Positions 12,663 to 60,385 are shown, counted from the first letter of the stretch. The stretch is 64,000 nt of DNA from Alviniconcha marisindica (GCA_018857735.1 JABMCL010001612.1:127501-191500); one strand, 5' to 3'. The notes: a model not told the origin generated them from the letters alone. A program made the numbers and translations.

Positions 12663-14689
12663 TTTTAATTTTCTTTCTTTTTTCCCCTTTTTATTTTGGT
12701 TTTTTGTTTGTTTTTGTTTTCGATTCTTTTTTCTTTTTTATGGGGCGGTGGAAGGGGGCAGGGGTGATGGTTGTTCTTTTAGTTTTCTGGGGCAGCATAT
12801 AGTAATCCCACGTCAAAGCTGAAAGCCGCAGCAGAAATATAGTCAGCCATATAATATGTCCATGAACCAATACAGTCTTTCCGATCCATGAACACACAGA
12901 GTCGGTCCATGCTCTCACCATCCTATGCACCGCATTCGTGTCTAAAAAAGCTCATGGGCTGTTTCCGGGCGATGACTTTTCAGTGGAGCACTCTCACCTC
13001 CCTGTTTTGATACGATTTACAGGGTAAATCCCTTCTGAATTGCAGGGACGTGCAGGGTTATGCACACATCTTTTTTTTCCCCGCAGCTGTAGTCTATAGA
13101 CCTTCAGTACTGACTTCAGTGTCAGTGGCCAGTTAATTACGCTTGTCACGGACTTTCCTGCGTCTGCCTCTGGCGTTCTTGCCGGTGTTCCCTTGCTGCC
13201 ACAGACACACTGCATGGCTGTTACCAAAGGGAACACGGAATGGACTTCGTTAGTTTTTAGTTGTATTTGAAATGAAATGATGATTGCTTGAAACACGTTT
13301 TGAAAATTAGCGTATTTCAGCATATGGGTTATTTTTATATTTTTTTATATTTATTTTTTAAAGTAGTGATTTAGATCTCATAGGTGTCCTGGCTGACATG
13401 TATCAGTGCTGACAAGAATTTATTAACTCATCTGATATCTCTGTTTATTTACTTAACACCATTTCTACAAATAAACGTCAAACAGAATTACTAAACTGTT
13501 CTCTCCAAACTCGATACGTCTTATGTTCTGAAGCGGGTGAGTATGTTACTGTGTCAGCTCAGTTTTATATAGAGCGTAGCCGCTAGTTCCGCATACAAAA
13601 ATATACTAACAGTGTTTTGCTGTGGCATATGTTGCATCTCGTCTTTATTCATTGGTGTAAAGGTTTTGTGTGATGACGTTGAGACCGAAATCTCCCACTT
13701 CAGATCAGTTTACAGACGAGTTTCACCCGTAGCAGTTGCCAAATACTACTCTGCAATAGGATTGTCAAATGGTTTGGTGTGGCAACACTCATTGTCCATA
13801 AAGGTTGATGTGATTGTATCTGGTAATGCTAACAAATGAATTGAAAAAAAAAAAAAAATGTTTGTGTGTGTAGCGGGTTTGTGCAGCACACGAATACTTT
13901 TCACTGCTGTGGTTTGAAACTGACACGGGACATCATCATCATAAGTTGTTGGAGCTGTTCCTCATACGACAATACTAACAGCATCATCAATACTCTGAAT
14001 ATTTTATGTATGTGTGTGTAGTGAGTTAACGTGGTTTTTAAACACGAATGTGTGTCTGGTAGTTGTACATGTGTGTGGCGTTGCAACGATTTGCTGTATT
14101 TTGTTGCTGTTTTCCAGTATAAACTAAACTTAAAGGTGTGTTTATTGGTTGTATTACCCTTTGGGGGTGATTATCATCGTTTGTAGAGGAGGTTCTGAGT
14201 GAGATACATACGACGTCATGTTTCAGGCTGAGTATCAGCTTTCTTCCACGGTTCAGTGGACAGTCTTTATCTTGAAACCCTTCCTGCCTTTTCCACCCCT
14301 ACCCCACCCACCCAAAATGTGTTACAGAGACATAGCGTTGATAAATTCCGCATTTATTTATTATAAAGCATAGTGGTGGGTTATCTGATACATACAGCAA
14401 ATCAAGCAACACGTGAACGTTTGTAGTCTCTTGCACCTTTTGTTTGGTGTCTGATCCCAGTGTGATTTGTTTAGCTTTGTATTTTGCTGTAAATGATATA
14501 TATATAGATGTTTTTCATGTCTTTATCTCTTTTACATTTGGCATCTTCACTGTCGTAGTTCTGGTTAACTTCAGCCAACTCGTCTCTAGTTAGAATATGT
14601 ATAAACGTGATAGAGTTGTGGAAGATGATGCTTGTGTTCATGTCATTTGTATTTCACTCGGTGACGAGTGTGTCTGTAATGGCCTTAGC

Positions 14690-14690
<1 letters not shown>
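12662..14690. other. No recognised gene
   Basis: AT-rich; no coding-like segment with splice borders was seen. Confidence 0.4.
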
Positions 14691-14757
<67 letters not shown>

Positions 14758-14818
14758 ATACGTGCGCATCTCTTCTCTCCATCAAAGGGAGTTTGTCATT
14801 TAGGCGAGTGTTTTGGCA

Positions 14819-14881
<63 letters not shown>
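14691..14881. repeat. (GT)n and (CT)n microsatellites
   Basis: (GT)n at 14691-14757 and (CT)n at 14823-14881, separated by 65 bases of unique sequence. Confidence 0.97.
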
Positions 14882-14884
<3 letters not shown>

Positions 14885-14964
14885 ATTTAAAAACAAACCA
14901 AAACGCAATGCGCTAGCACACCCCATTCACGCACATATACACTTTGGCATACACATTATCTATT

Positions 14965-15182
14965 GTCACAGGAATGGTCTAGCTAGGTTTGTGAAAAGGC
15001 CTGTCTAAAGAGGAAAGCCTTGAGCTGGGTTTTGAACCCAGACAGAGTGGGGATATTTCGCAGACTGGAAGACAACGAATTCCAGACAGATGGAGTAACG
15101 GAACTGAACGAGCGCTCAGCAAAGAGTTCAAATTACGTTTTGGAATTTTCGAAAACTTCTGGCTTGAGGACCGGAGGGTGCG
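14965..15182 (+). repeat. Possible interspersed repeat beside the LINE
   Basis: The stretch AAGAGGAAAGCCTTGAGCTG, followed by a text about AATTCCAGACAGATGG, resembles a common animal interspersed-repeat style and adjoins the LINE tail. Only one copy is visible here, so the call is tentative. Confidence 0.3.
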
Positions 15183-16690
15183 TTAAGTTTGGTATGTGCA
15201 GAGCGAAGCTGAAAGGTAAGAAGGGAGTGTACCGTCGAAGTGACGGTACGCAAAAAAATTGCTGTCTTGTACTCGCTTACCTTTCTTCGGAACAAGCCGT
15301 GCTGCACTGTTCTGAACCCTCTGTAATCGACCTATCGCTGTATTAAGCTGTTCTGCAGGCAGACTGGCCAAGACTGAGTGACAGTAATCAGGACGGGAGG
15401 TTATCAAAGCAGCGACAAGTCTGACAGAAGTGCTTTTTGAAAAATACGGCTGGATCGACGCAAGTCGTCTTAATTCAAAAAAGAAAAAAAGAAAAAAAGA
15501 AAAGATGCGCAACAAACGCTGCTGATTGGATCCTGCATGGCGAGAGTCTGGACAATTTTGAACTCCGAGGTATTTAACAGACATTTTCAAGGGGATATTT
15601 CTACACCCGATGTCTGCCGAATCAGTCTGCCAGTCTACCAGCCTGGAACGAAATGAAGCGCTGAACAGCCATTGTTTTTGTTTTGTCAGTACTCAACATG
15701 AGCTTATTGCTGTTCATCCATGACAAAACATCATCAGTACTTGTCTGAATGCCTGACTGGACAGAACGAAATTTATCAGGCGGTGCAAGTCTGTGGAAGA
15801 ACTTCGTATCGTCAGCATACTTGTGAAAATTGCACACGCGATCAGAAATTACTTCCGACAGAGATTGGGAGTACAGTGTGAACACAATGAAAACAGGCCC
15901 CAGAACAGAACCCTGGGGTACTCCATACACAAGGGGGCTAGGAACAGACGCCATGCCATCAACAATAACAGACTGACTACGATCATGGACATAGGATGCA
16001 AACCTCTCAAGAGCAACGCCCCGAACTCCGAAAGTCACCTTTAACCTTTCCAGAAGAATGGAGTGATCAAACGTGTCGAATGCTGCGCCGAGGTCCAGTA
16101 AAGCAATCAGAGAGACAAGCCTCTCCTGTCGTCACTAACAGGCAGTCAGGGACACTCAGCACAGCAGTCTCCGTTCTGTGATCCTTCCTCTAGGCAGACA
16201 ACGCATTTCCAAGAAACTGTTTTCAGACAAGTGGGATTTTTTTTTAAAGCTGTCTCAGAACAACATTCTCAAGAAACTTTGAAAAAATAGCAGGTTGGAC
16301 GCTGATGTAAAGTGCTTCAGATTATTTCTATCAAGTCAAGAGTGGTATAACGACCGTTTGCTTGAACTGCTTAGGGACTGCACCTGTTGAAAGAGAAGCG
16401 TTGACAATAGCAGTTATCAGCGGCATCAGATCATCAAGACATTGTTGAAGAGGTAAGATGGGACAGGGTCCAACATGCAGCTCTTGGTTGGCGACTGAAC
16501 AGTCAGCTCATGAATCTCCTTCCCTGTAATTGAATCATAACGACTAAGCATGGGGCTATCATACTCAGCAAATGTAGGCAGTTCATATGTAGGCTACGAC
16601 AGTCCAAATCATCACGTAGATGTCTTAATTTTGCTGGAAAAGAAGTCACAAAAATGCTGTGGCAGTACTGAACGAGAGACACCGGATTGG
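15183..16690 (-). mobile_element. Decayed non-LTR retrotransposon (CR1/L2-like LINE), reverse transcriptase region
   Basis: Reading the minus strand from high to low coordinates gives successive reverse transcriptase pieces: CDFFSSKIKTS (about 16630), LLDLGAAFDTFDHSILLERL (about 16100-16040), YGVPQGSVLGPVF (about 15920), KYADDTKFFH with the catalytic YADD at 15819-15808, WMNSNKLMLSTDKTK, and the terminal segment SRPDYCHSVLASLPAEQL / LQRVQNSAARLV (about 15400-15250). Frameshifts and stops separate them, so it is dead. The order and motifs are those of the CR1/L2/Jockey group; the exact clade is not resolved. Endonuclease and 5' parts are missing. Confidence 0.88.
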
Positions 16691-17228
16691 GGGGGGGGGG
16701 GGGGGTCGTGGTTTACCTGACAGTTCATTGGACACAGAGAAGAGCTGCCTGCTGGAACAGACGGAGTCGATTCTTCGCTCACATTAGGCCAACAGCATTT
16801 CTCCTCACAAGTTGTCATTCTGTACGGGCGACGAGCACGGCGCGGATGAACTCAGTGGCAGTAACCAAGGGTAACGGACTGTTCAACACAGCAAGCCTCG
16901 TTGCAACAAAAGCGCATAGCAGCATCAAACGGAGAGGTGCAGGGACACAAAGTGTCCACCAAACGAAAGTTTCCCACATCATGAAGGAGTAGACCAAAAA
17001 CAACAGGGAACAAACACTGTAGCCACGCATGCAGACGGTACAACACGGAGGCCAAGACCACTCCGAAAAACTTAATGTCAGCGAAATAATCTTGACCTCT
17101 CTTTCCAGTCATATGCAACCAAACTGTAATTGTTGTTTCCACTGAATGTGTATCAGCTCGTATTTACTATTTGACCAGCACATTTCTCTCATTGCAACAT
17201 GAATCGGGAACGATTACCTCAAAGATTA

Positions 17229-17288
17229 TCGCCCTGATATAACCGCACCGGTTGACTGGGCGTAAAACACCAGCATACTTACTTACCT
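17229..17288 (-). repeat. Dispersed short repeat, family A2 copy
   Basis: On the minus strand: (AAGT)n, then GTGTTTTACGCCCAGTCAAC, CGGTGCGGTTATATCAGGGC. Copies recur at 49094-49157 and 56238-56288. Confidence 0.82.
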
Positions 17289-17680
17289 CAAAGATTATTG
17301 GAAATTGAAACAACAAAAGCAACAGAAACACCACATGAAGTGCCTGTAAGTTTTGTATGCATCATGAATATCCATTTCTTTATGCTTTGTTTTTCTCCCT
17401 ACATGTTTCCTATTTAACGTCCATCTGTGGTGATGCACAGTCTTAGACTAGAACCTCCTGTTGACTCAACCTCCCCGCCCCTCCCCCCCTCCCCGCTCCC
17501 CCACCCCCGCACCCCGCCACGTCCTCCCGCCCCCGCACCACACACCCCGATCCGGATCATCAATTCATCATGACATTGATGCCATTTATTTTGTTTCTTT
17601 GCTGACACAGGCCGACCTCCGCGGTGACCTTGACCCCTTTCCGATTGTGATTGTGACTTTGACCTACTTTCCTGTTGCAG

Positions 17681-52611
<34,931 letters not shown>

Positions 52612-52662
52612 AAAAACTGTGTCCGGCAGTGGTTTGTGCTTGAGCAAAACGGTGTCTTGCCC

Positions 52663-52772
52663 TATTCTCTCTCTCTCTCTGTCTCTCTGTCTGTCTGTCT
52701 CTGTCTCTCTGTCTGTCTCTCTGTCTCTGTCTCTCTGTCTCTCTCTGTGTCTGTGTCTGTGTGTGTCTCTCT

Positions 52773-52827
<55 letters not shown>

Positions 52828-52875
52828 CTCCTCCTCCTCCTCCTTCTCCTCCTCCTCCTCCTGCTCCTGCTCCTC
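52663..52875. repeat. (CT)n/(GTCT)n/(CTC)n tract
   Basis: About 210 bases of pyrimidine-rich repeat, starting 52 bases after the PDE1 stop codon. Confidence 0.96.
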
Positions 52876-53325
52876 CTATCCTCTTCCTAAGAATGGTGCA
52901 AGGCCGTGACCACACTGTTCATGCACTGAACTGATTCGTACGTAATAAGTACCGCTGTGTGGTGTGCCGTACGATAAGTGTTGAGTGGACGCCTGGTTTT
53001 GTACAGACTTTATTACCGTATCAAGATATGCCAGACTCGGTGTTTTGTATAGTAGCCCGTTGTATAATACAGGCTTGCACTGGCAGTTTCTCTGCTCACC
53101 GATCACTTGACGACCTAGCTTAAAACAACAATCCCACAAAACCCTTTTGAGCCAGATGATTCCTGCGCAGAACACGACTTAATTCATTCTTTTGGGACTA
53201 AGGGCGAATGCTACTGATGTGTGAGGCATGCAAGTATGCTGATTATTTACATCAAAACGGAACAGTGTGAACTTTCGGTGTCTGTATGGAAGCCTAGCTG
53301 CTTTGTACAGACGGGCTGTAACGTA

Positions 53326-53402
53326 CTGGAGTGACAAATCGTGTCGTAGTGACAAATCGTGTCGTAGTCACAGATCGTGTCGTAGTGACAAATCGTGTCC
53401 CT
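53326..53402. repeat. 20-bp tandem repeat, 4 copies
   Basis: Unit GTGACAAATCGTGTCGTAGT, one copy with GTCACAGATC. Confidence 0.95.
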
Positions 53403-53459
53403 ACGAGGTCTGCCTGACGCAGACATTTTGTAACCTCGGGAGGAGCAAGAGGTGGTTCT

Positions 53460-53648
53460 TGCTGATGATGATGATGATGATGTAGAGCTTCATGTCCTCG
53501 GATGTCGGTTGACATATTAGGGACAAACTGTGACCAGTGCCGAAGCACGGTTCAGTGTTGCTTTACGTCCACAGAAACCGTAAGGCTCATTAGGACGGAA
53601 AGCCCAGGACGACCACCTCGACTCTCACACAGCTCCTGAACTCTGGGT
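53460..53648 (+). repeat. Dispersed short repeat, family A composite copy
   Basis: (GATG)n, then TTCATGTCCTCGGATGTCGG, GTTGACATATTAGGGACAAA, GTGTTGCTTTACGTCCACAG, TAAGGCTCATTAGGACGGAA and CTCTCACACAGCTCCTGAAC. Two related cores lie head to tail. Confidence 0.87.
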
Positions 53649-54264
53649 GGTTCCTGCGCGCAATTGGTTATAGGCACTTGTGCCTCGGTCCGCGTTTAGC
53701 AATGACGAAAAACGATATTTATTGGTTATTACTTAGTAGACAGTTTCCGCAGACATAAATTGGGTCAGGCAGAATGTGTACGTTAGACTGCTTTGTACAT
53801 ATGTGTCGCAAAAGTATGGATGGAGGAGGGAAGGGGGGACTGGAAGAGAGAGAGAGAAGGGAAAGGATGTGACGTACTAGTTATAAACTGCTTTGCTGAG
53901 AAGAGAAACGATCGTTACTGAGAAATTGCACCAACCATTGTCATTCGCCGAACTATTGTGTACATTATTATACAAATACTGAAGTGCCGCCTTTCAAAGT
54001 GTTGTAAAAATCGGTGGTTATTTTTGTGTGTGTGTGTGCGTGTTTTTGGTTGGGGGGGGGGGGGGGGCGGCTTTTTACAGGTAGAAATGGGCAAATGCAA
54101 AACGACTCAACACAAACGCACATTTCAGGAACGGAACGGTGAGTGTGTGGGGAGATGGCTGTCCGCTTCTGGAGCTAGCTGCTAATGGACCAAAACGAAT
54201 TTGCATGACAGAGAGAGAAGGGTGATGTCCTCATCAGGGGGGAGATGGAGGAGGGGGAGAGGGA

Positions 54265-54426
54265 GGGGGGGCATACCTATTGCAAGATTGCCACCACCAG
54301 AGCAACTCATGCCGTAACGGTAGATAGTGTATCAATGCGGCGTAAACTCACTGAAGATCGCGAGAGGCAATGTCGATAAACTGCAAATTTTGACTGGAGG
54401 AAAAGGTAGTCGAAGTGGACTTGAAG
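54265..54426 (+). repeat. 162-bp duplicated block, copy 1
   Basis: From GGGGGGCATACCTATTGCAA through CTCATGCCGTAACGGTAGAT to AAGTGGACTTGAAG. About 90-95% identical to 55339-55500, direct orientation. Confidence 0.93.
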
Positions 54427-54619
54427 TAAGTGATCGATGATCAGTTCCCATGCAGAGTCAGAAGGAAAAGAAACAGTTTCTCTCGTCGTTGCTAAAAGAT
54501 AATCATCGTATCATGATGAAATGTGAAAAATAAAAACGTGAAAAATACAAACAAACAAAGAACTTGTATCTGTCAGAAGCACGAGCGATTCGCAAGCTTC
54601 TCTTATTGGTGGGCGTTAA

Positions 54620-55200
54620 TTGTCAGTGGACATTGAACATGTTTCACAAGCTGTCTCTGTCTGGGTTGACAGTCCTGTGGACATGTTTGGACCATGTTGC
54701 TTTACGTCCACAGAAGCGAGATGGCTTATTAGGGACGGGGACAGGGGGGAAGGGGACGAAAGAGTGAAGGCTCGACCGCGGATACCGCCCGAAAAAGACC
54801 GGAGAGACCGTGGACCGCCGCCAGAACAATGGAAGTGTTAAGGCGGTGTCCCCTCGCCATTGCCCAGCGACTTGTGCACTGCGCAATTGCTGTTTCAACT
54901 GCCGTGCTTGGCCAGAGTCACAAAGACAATGTCCGTTGCACTGCTGTTGACGAACAACTCGAAACAACTCGAAGCGAAAGAAGTCCAACTTTCGCAGCCC
55001 AGCTCCACCTCCCTACTCATGATCTCTTCTGGGCTAACTTGAAGGTCCAGCTCCACCTCCCTCCTCTAAGATCTCTTGATCTTTTGATCTCGCCTGGAAC
55101 CTTGGACATGTTTCACAAGCTGTCTCTTCTTGGTCGGGGTTGACAGTCCTGTGGACATGTTTTACAAGCTGTCTCTGTTCTTGCCTGTGTTGACAGTGTG
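54620..55200. repeat. Block between the duplications with repeated ATGTTTCACAAGCTGTCTCT units
   Basis: GACATGTTTCACAAGCTGTC followed by GGTTGACAGTCCTGTGGACA appears near 54635, 55108 and, diverged, 55157. A family A core (TTGCTTTACGTCCACAGAAG) lies at 54694-54741. Confidence 0.8.
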
Positions 55201-55338
55201 TTGATATGCTTTACGTGAATGAAAGTAGTACAAGTTTCACGTGGTGTGCCACATTGATAATGATGACCGAGGCCGAAACACGAGTATCTGAGAGTCTGAG
55301 GTGTGGTGGGGGAAGGGGGGAGAGGGACGTTGGGGATG

Positions 55339-55500
55339 GGGGGGGCATAGCTATTGCAAGATTGCCTCCACCAGAGCAACTCATGCCGTAACGGTAGATA
55401 GTGTATCAATGCGGCGTAAACTCACTGAAGATCGCGAGAGGCAAAGTCGATAAACTGCAAATTTTCACGGGAGAAAAAGGAAATCAAAGTGGACTTGAAG
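55339..55500 (+). repeat. 162-bp duplicated block, copy 2
   Basis: Matches 54265-54426 over the same span, starting after a G run and ending GTGGACTTGAAG; offset 1074 bases. Confidence 0.93.
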
Positions 55501-56860
55501 CCGCAAAAAAACGATCATTATATTTTATTAACAGATCGGATTGTGTTGACACTGCTTCTGGGGCTATAAATAACACAGAAGCAGTGTGTCTCTGCACATT
55601 AGTAAGAGTTTTGACGGTCTTGTTAACACGTTTGACGCGTAAATTTTGTTTCTTCTATGGGTCTGTGCTGGCGGTGCTGTGAGTGTGTTTGACACACTTG
55701 CCCCCTCCGTCACTGCATTGCTGTAATGTTGAGTCCCGCGAAAACGTTATGTCATGATACATTACTTTGTGATACTTCGGGACGGTACTTGCGGGGAACA
55801 TACATTCTTGACCTCTTACTCGAGACATTGGATTAAAAATTGTACATGCAAATTAACGTGTTTTTTTCAAAGTACCGGGTTTTGTTGCTGTTTTGTTGTT
55901 GTTGTTTTTATCCATAACTCTATTGTTATACAAGTATGTTACAATTGACATGATGTCCAGATTATCTGTATGCTTATCAGATCTTCGTTCTTGTTTCATC
56001 ACCTCGCTGTGTGGTACTCTTGTTTCAGTTTGTTTGAATTCCTTTAGTCATGATTCTTTTGTACAGTAGCAAAGACGTATTTCAGAGCAAACTAGGTAAG
56101 CAAACTCACTTCCGTTTAATCACAGCGACATCAACAACTACAAAACAAACAAAAAACGAGGCAACGTGTAGATGTAATCGTTTCTTGTTTCTGTGGGTTT
56201 TCTTTTCGGTTTTGTATTTTGTACAGTTCAAAGTTCGCGCTAATATAACCGTAATGGTTGACTGGGCGTTAAACACCAAGTTACTTACAATTCAAAGTAA
56301 CTCGATTATTAGTACCTGTTATTTTCAATGATGTGAATTATTATTCAGATTATTTCAGTTATCAGCCTACAGCCCAAAAATGTCACGTTGGACAGCTTTT
56401 AGCTGTGACCTTTATATTCTCCCTCAGAACTTTCCGTTGGCTAATTTTGTTTGCTTGTAAGTGTGTTCGGTGCAAATGCTTTACCAGAGGAACCAGCTGA
56501 TGAGGATTGTCTTGTACCCGATTCCGTAAGAAAGCACACTATGTTAGGGAGTGGCAGATTTCTAGTATAATCGTACAGGTGTGGATTTTTCTTATGTCCC
56601 AGATGTTTTAAGATTGAAGATGCCGTGTCAAGTCAGAAAATGATCATGATTACTATTTTGTAAATAATTCGGTTGAGAGACCGTAGCTGCACAAACGCCA
56701 GCACAGCCAGCAAAGCCCTAATGGGCGCTGTAATCTCAGTGTGCAAAGTAATCTCTACTACTGTGCTTTCGGCACACATCTGTACCTCTCGCGGTCCCAA
56801 CCTAGTGTCCTCTTCCCACCTTATGAGTTTCCTATTCTAAAGGAGAAATGGTGTGCTTGT
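55501..56860. other. Intergenic, no recognised gene
   Basis: AT-rich. Only a family A2 repeat at 56238-56288 is recognisable. Confidence 0.4.
56238..56288 (-). repeat. Dispersed short repeat, family A2 copy
   Basis: Reverse strand: GTAAGTAACTTGGTGTTTAA, CGCCCAGTCAACCATTACGG, TTATATTAGC. Confidence 0.82.
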
Positions 56861-56864
56861 GTGA

Positions 56865-56867
<3 letters not shown>

Positions 56868-56941
<74 letters not shown>

Positions 56942-56957
56942 TGCGTGCATGCGTACT

Positions 56958-56996
<39 letters not shown>
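56868..56996. repeat. (GT)n (GA)n (GT)n microsatellite
   Basis: (GA)n of about 30 units, flanked by GT runs. Confidence 0.97.
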
Positions 56997-57227
56997 CCAA
57001 GTCATGTGTTTGTTCTTTTACATTTGCATCTGATGCATAATTATGTCCACTTTATCGTGGGAAACCTCGAACTGTCTTTATGGCATGAATAGTTTGCTTC
57101 CCGTGTCAGAATATGACAACCAACCTCGTACCTATTTATTCATTATTTATTATTTTCTTTGTTTGTTGATTCGATAACAAAGAATATAGACCTCTCAGTT
57201 TCGAGACACTTTCCTTGTTGTAAAACT

Positions 57228-57262
57228 TGGTGAATAAAAATCTGAATCTGAATCTGCATCTG
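57228..57262. repeat. AATAAA followed by (ATCTGA)n
   Basis: GGTGAATAAAAATCTGAATC then TGAATCTGCATCTG. This may be the 3' end of a LINE with a short tandem tail, or a poly(A) signal; not resolved. Confidence 0.4.
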
Positions 57263-58281
57263 TAAGACAGCAAGTATGATGGTACTTGCTCATTCAGACA
57301 ACTCTTCAGTCATGGTGAACATTGACCCAAAGGCATACAGCTAATCAAATTGACGTTGACTCGTTTCCAAACCACAAGCACTAGAATGTCGGTGTGGATG
57401 ACAAAAACAAATCATGGCTGTAATTTTGTCCCGTTCCACTTTTCTTCTTGTTGTATAGTGGGACTTTTCTCAGTCAAACACGCGTATAAACGCAACTAAA
57501 CGAATGTGTGGTGTAAAAAAGAAATTAACAAAGCGTTATATGAACAGACAGGTTGAAATCGCTGTCCGCCACTAGTGGTTTGAAGCAGATTCTGTTAATG
57601 TGTAACTTTTTTCTAACGTTTTCATACATTCTTTACGTGCTTATCTCATACATTATTATTCGTTTTATCCCCAACGATTGGTCACGGAAAAGTGACTGAT
57701 GGATCGGTCGGCTTGGGCTCTAGTGATATCGGTTTTTATATTGCTTGATTGGGGAGTGTAATCTTTCTGGTGTGTTGTGGAATTTCCAGTGTTGTATTTT
57801 GTTGTGTGTGTTTGTTTTTTGTTTTGTTTTCTTGACTAAATTTGTAGATCCGATTTCGGCGAAATGTTAGATATGAGAAGATTTTTAAATGTACATCAAC
57901 TTATTTGACGGTATTTTTTCGTCCTGAAATGACTGTGCGCTTGTCATGACCTTAAGATCCAATTACTAAGTTTTTCTCGCAAAACAATAGTATATTCTGT
58001 AGTTACGGATGTACTCGACGGGAAATACGCCTGGGATTTGTTTCAACCTGACAGATTATACATATATATGTGGGGTCTAGCTCTAACCGAACAAATTATA
58101 CATGTCGGAGGGCCTTGCGATTATACACGGGTAGGATAGCGTTTGTTTTAAACTGAAGCATATTGGATATTTTGGAAAAGGAGCGTGGGAAGCGCCACAT
58201 ATTTCACACTCAATTTGCAGATATATATTTGAACGTAACACGAATCTCTCCTTTGAATGTGTGAATAATCCAAAGATAGCA

Positions 58282-58415
58282 ACACACAAGGGAGTTAATT
58301 AGCGCTCGAAATACGTAACACAATTACAACAACAAAGACTTGAGTCGCCTACAGTAACTCTCACCTGGCATGCGTGTAAAATACAAGGTACATAAAACTC
58401 CACCAGGTACATCCT
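58282..58415 (+). repeat. Dispersed repeat, family D copy 2
   Basis: Matches 5893-6026 across its full length, with the same boundaries (ACACACAAGGGAG to CATCCT), implying a discrete mobile unit of about 134 bp. Confidence 0.88.
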
Positions 58416-58593
58416 CATAGATCCTCAAACAAAAAAAGTTAATCCAAAGTGAGTCACGCCCCGAGTTCGTGTGAATCCGTGCGACAATGTTTTTGATTAT
58501 CCATTTTGCATATCAGTAGTAACGTTGTTTCTAATCTCTGATGTAAAGTTAAAATTTTGCTGCTTTCGTTTCATCTTTACTTCACGTGCTGTT

Positions 58594-58672
58594 AGTGATT
58601 CGGTTATATAAGCACATGGACCTGTAAAACATTTCGGTTATATAAGCACATATGGACCTGTAAAACATTTCA
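58594..58672. repeat. 38-bp tandem duplication
   Basis: TTCGGTTATATAAGCACATR then GGACCTGTAAAACATTTC twice. Confidence 0.9.
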
Positions 58673-60164
58673 GCATGCATGAATTGTTCCTCTCGTTATG
58701 TTTAATAATAAAGGATTTACGCATCTGTTTCTCGTTCTACCATAAATAAAACGACTATTAACATAACGGTTTTCCTGGTTTGTGACTTGAGAATCGATGT
58801 GCCTACTTATTTCGTCTGTGATTCCGTTACATTTTCGTCCCCAGATGACCTCAGCGATTGACGGAACGTAAAATCTCTCTCTCTCTCATCACACACACAC
58901 ACACACACACAAGCCATACGCATGTGCGCGCATTTTCTGGTCGAACTTCAGTCGCAGATACACACCAGAGTTCTCTCTCCCTTGCAGCGAAACCCTAAAT
59001 TTCCATATCCATACGTTGCAGTTATTTCATGTTCTCCGGAGAACCAGTAACCGATTATGCAACAGGCGCACGGCATTCATTATTGTACCCGTATAGGGTA
59101 ACACGGATAGAACAAGTACAGTAAAAAATAAAATAAAAATACAATAAAAAAAATTTTTTTTAAAAGGTAACGGTGTGTCAGCCAAAATACCCCGCTTCCC
59201 CGGCATTTTTTACATCCGGGTCTAGGCCGAATTTCCTCCACGTTTATTAAAACGGACCAGGCCAGGTCGGTGGGCGGGGGAGGAAGGGGGAGTGCGTGCG
59301 TGCGTGCGTGCGTGTGTGAAATAACACGGGAACAAGATTATTTTTTTTCTCAAGAACTGCTTTACTCATAGGATTCTGGAAAAACCATACAACAGCAATT
59401 ACTTGGAAGACATGCACGACTTCTGAAGTCAACTGGATAAACTATCAAACAGTCCAACCTTCGGCTCTGATGCACAGGCCCGCATGCGCACACACTTGAG
59501 TCAAATTTAATCTACACCATTCAGATATATACATGTATACATATATATATATATATAATAATAATTATTATATAGTACATGCATCTACGCGTATGACTGT
59601 AAGTTCACTCGCCATGAAAATACACAAGTAACCCGGGTAAATCAAACAGTATGTAATTATAAATTTATAAACGTTTCAGTTCAGGCAGACAGACATCATT
59701 CTGATACCATTCGTCCATTAAAGCTGGATTTAAATATAATCAAGACATGTTTATCACATTCTTCCTTATCAGTTATCACTAACCAATTGCCGATTTCAAA
59801 CGGGGGGTAAAAGGCATCACAAAGAACTGTCATTCACGGAGAAAGAAACTGAACTATGTACGAGTTGACAATGAACAGTTCTGGGTATATGAATCTGGCA
59901 CTGCCCCGTTTGGAAATAACGCTGAACATTTTTCTTTTTTTTCTTTTTTTCTTTTTTCTTTTTATCTTAGCAAGTGCGCTTATGCAAACCTGTTCCACAC
60001 TTAAGCATATTGGACGATGGAAAAATATTAGACGAAGAAATGGCTGGTGCCTGTAACAAAGGACATGGTATTAATCGCAAGGCGACCTTTACAGTTCATG
60101 TAAACGAAATGCAGTACAGACAATCAGTCGTTCAGATTCCACTCGTTGCTTTACAACACTCACA

Positions 60165-60385
60165 CAACACAACACGCGCACACACACGAACGCGCACACA
60201 CACGAACACACACACACACACACAAACTGGACACACATACACAAACTGGTCACACACACACATACACACTGACGCACACCACACACACACACTGGACACA
60301 AACACACACATACACACTGACGCACACCACACACACACAACTGGACACAACTAGACACACCACACACACACATAAACACACAGCA
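60165..60385. repeat. (CA)n-based compound repeat
   Basis: CACACACA interrupted by ACTGGACACA and CACTGACGCACACC units, forming a higher-order repeat of about 50-60 bases. Confidence 0.92.

Larger units (their letters stand above)
52612..53460 (+). other. Probable PDE1 3' untranslated / downstream region
   Basis: Follows TAA at 52611. It contains a CT/GTCT/CTC tract (52663-52875) and four 20-bp GTGACAAATCGTGTCGTAGT units (53330-53400). No clear AATAAA was found within the first 800 bases, so the 3' end is unknown. Confidence 0.5.
57263..60164. other. Intergenic, no recognised gene
   Basis: Holds the family D copy (58282-58415), a 38-bp duplication (CGGTTATATAAGCACAT..CCTGTAAAACATTTC, 58594-58672) and short CA, CGTG and TA runs. 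No coding segment was recognised. Confidence 0.4.
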
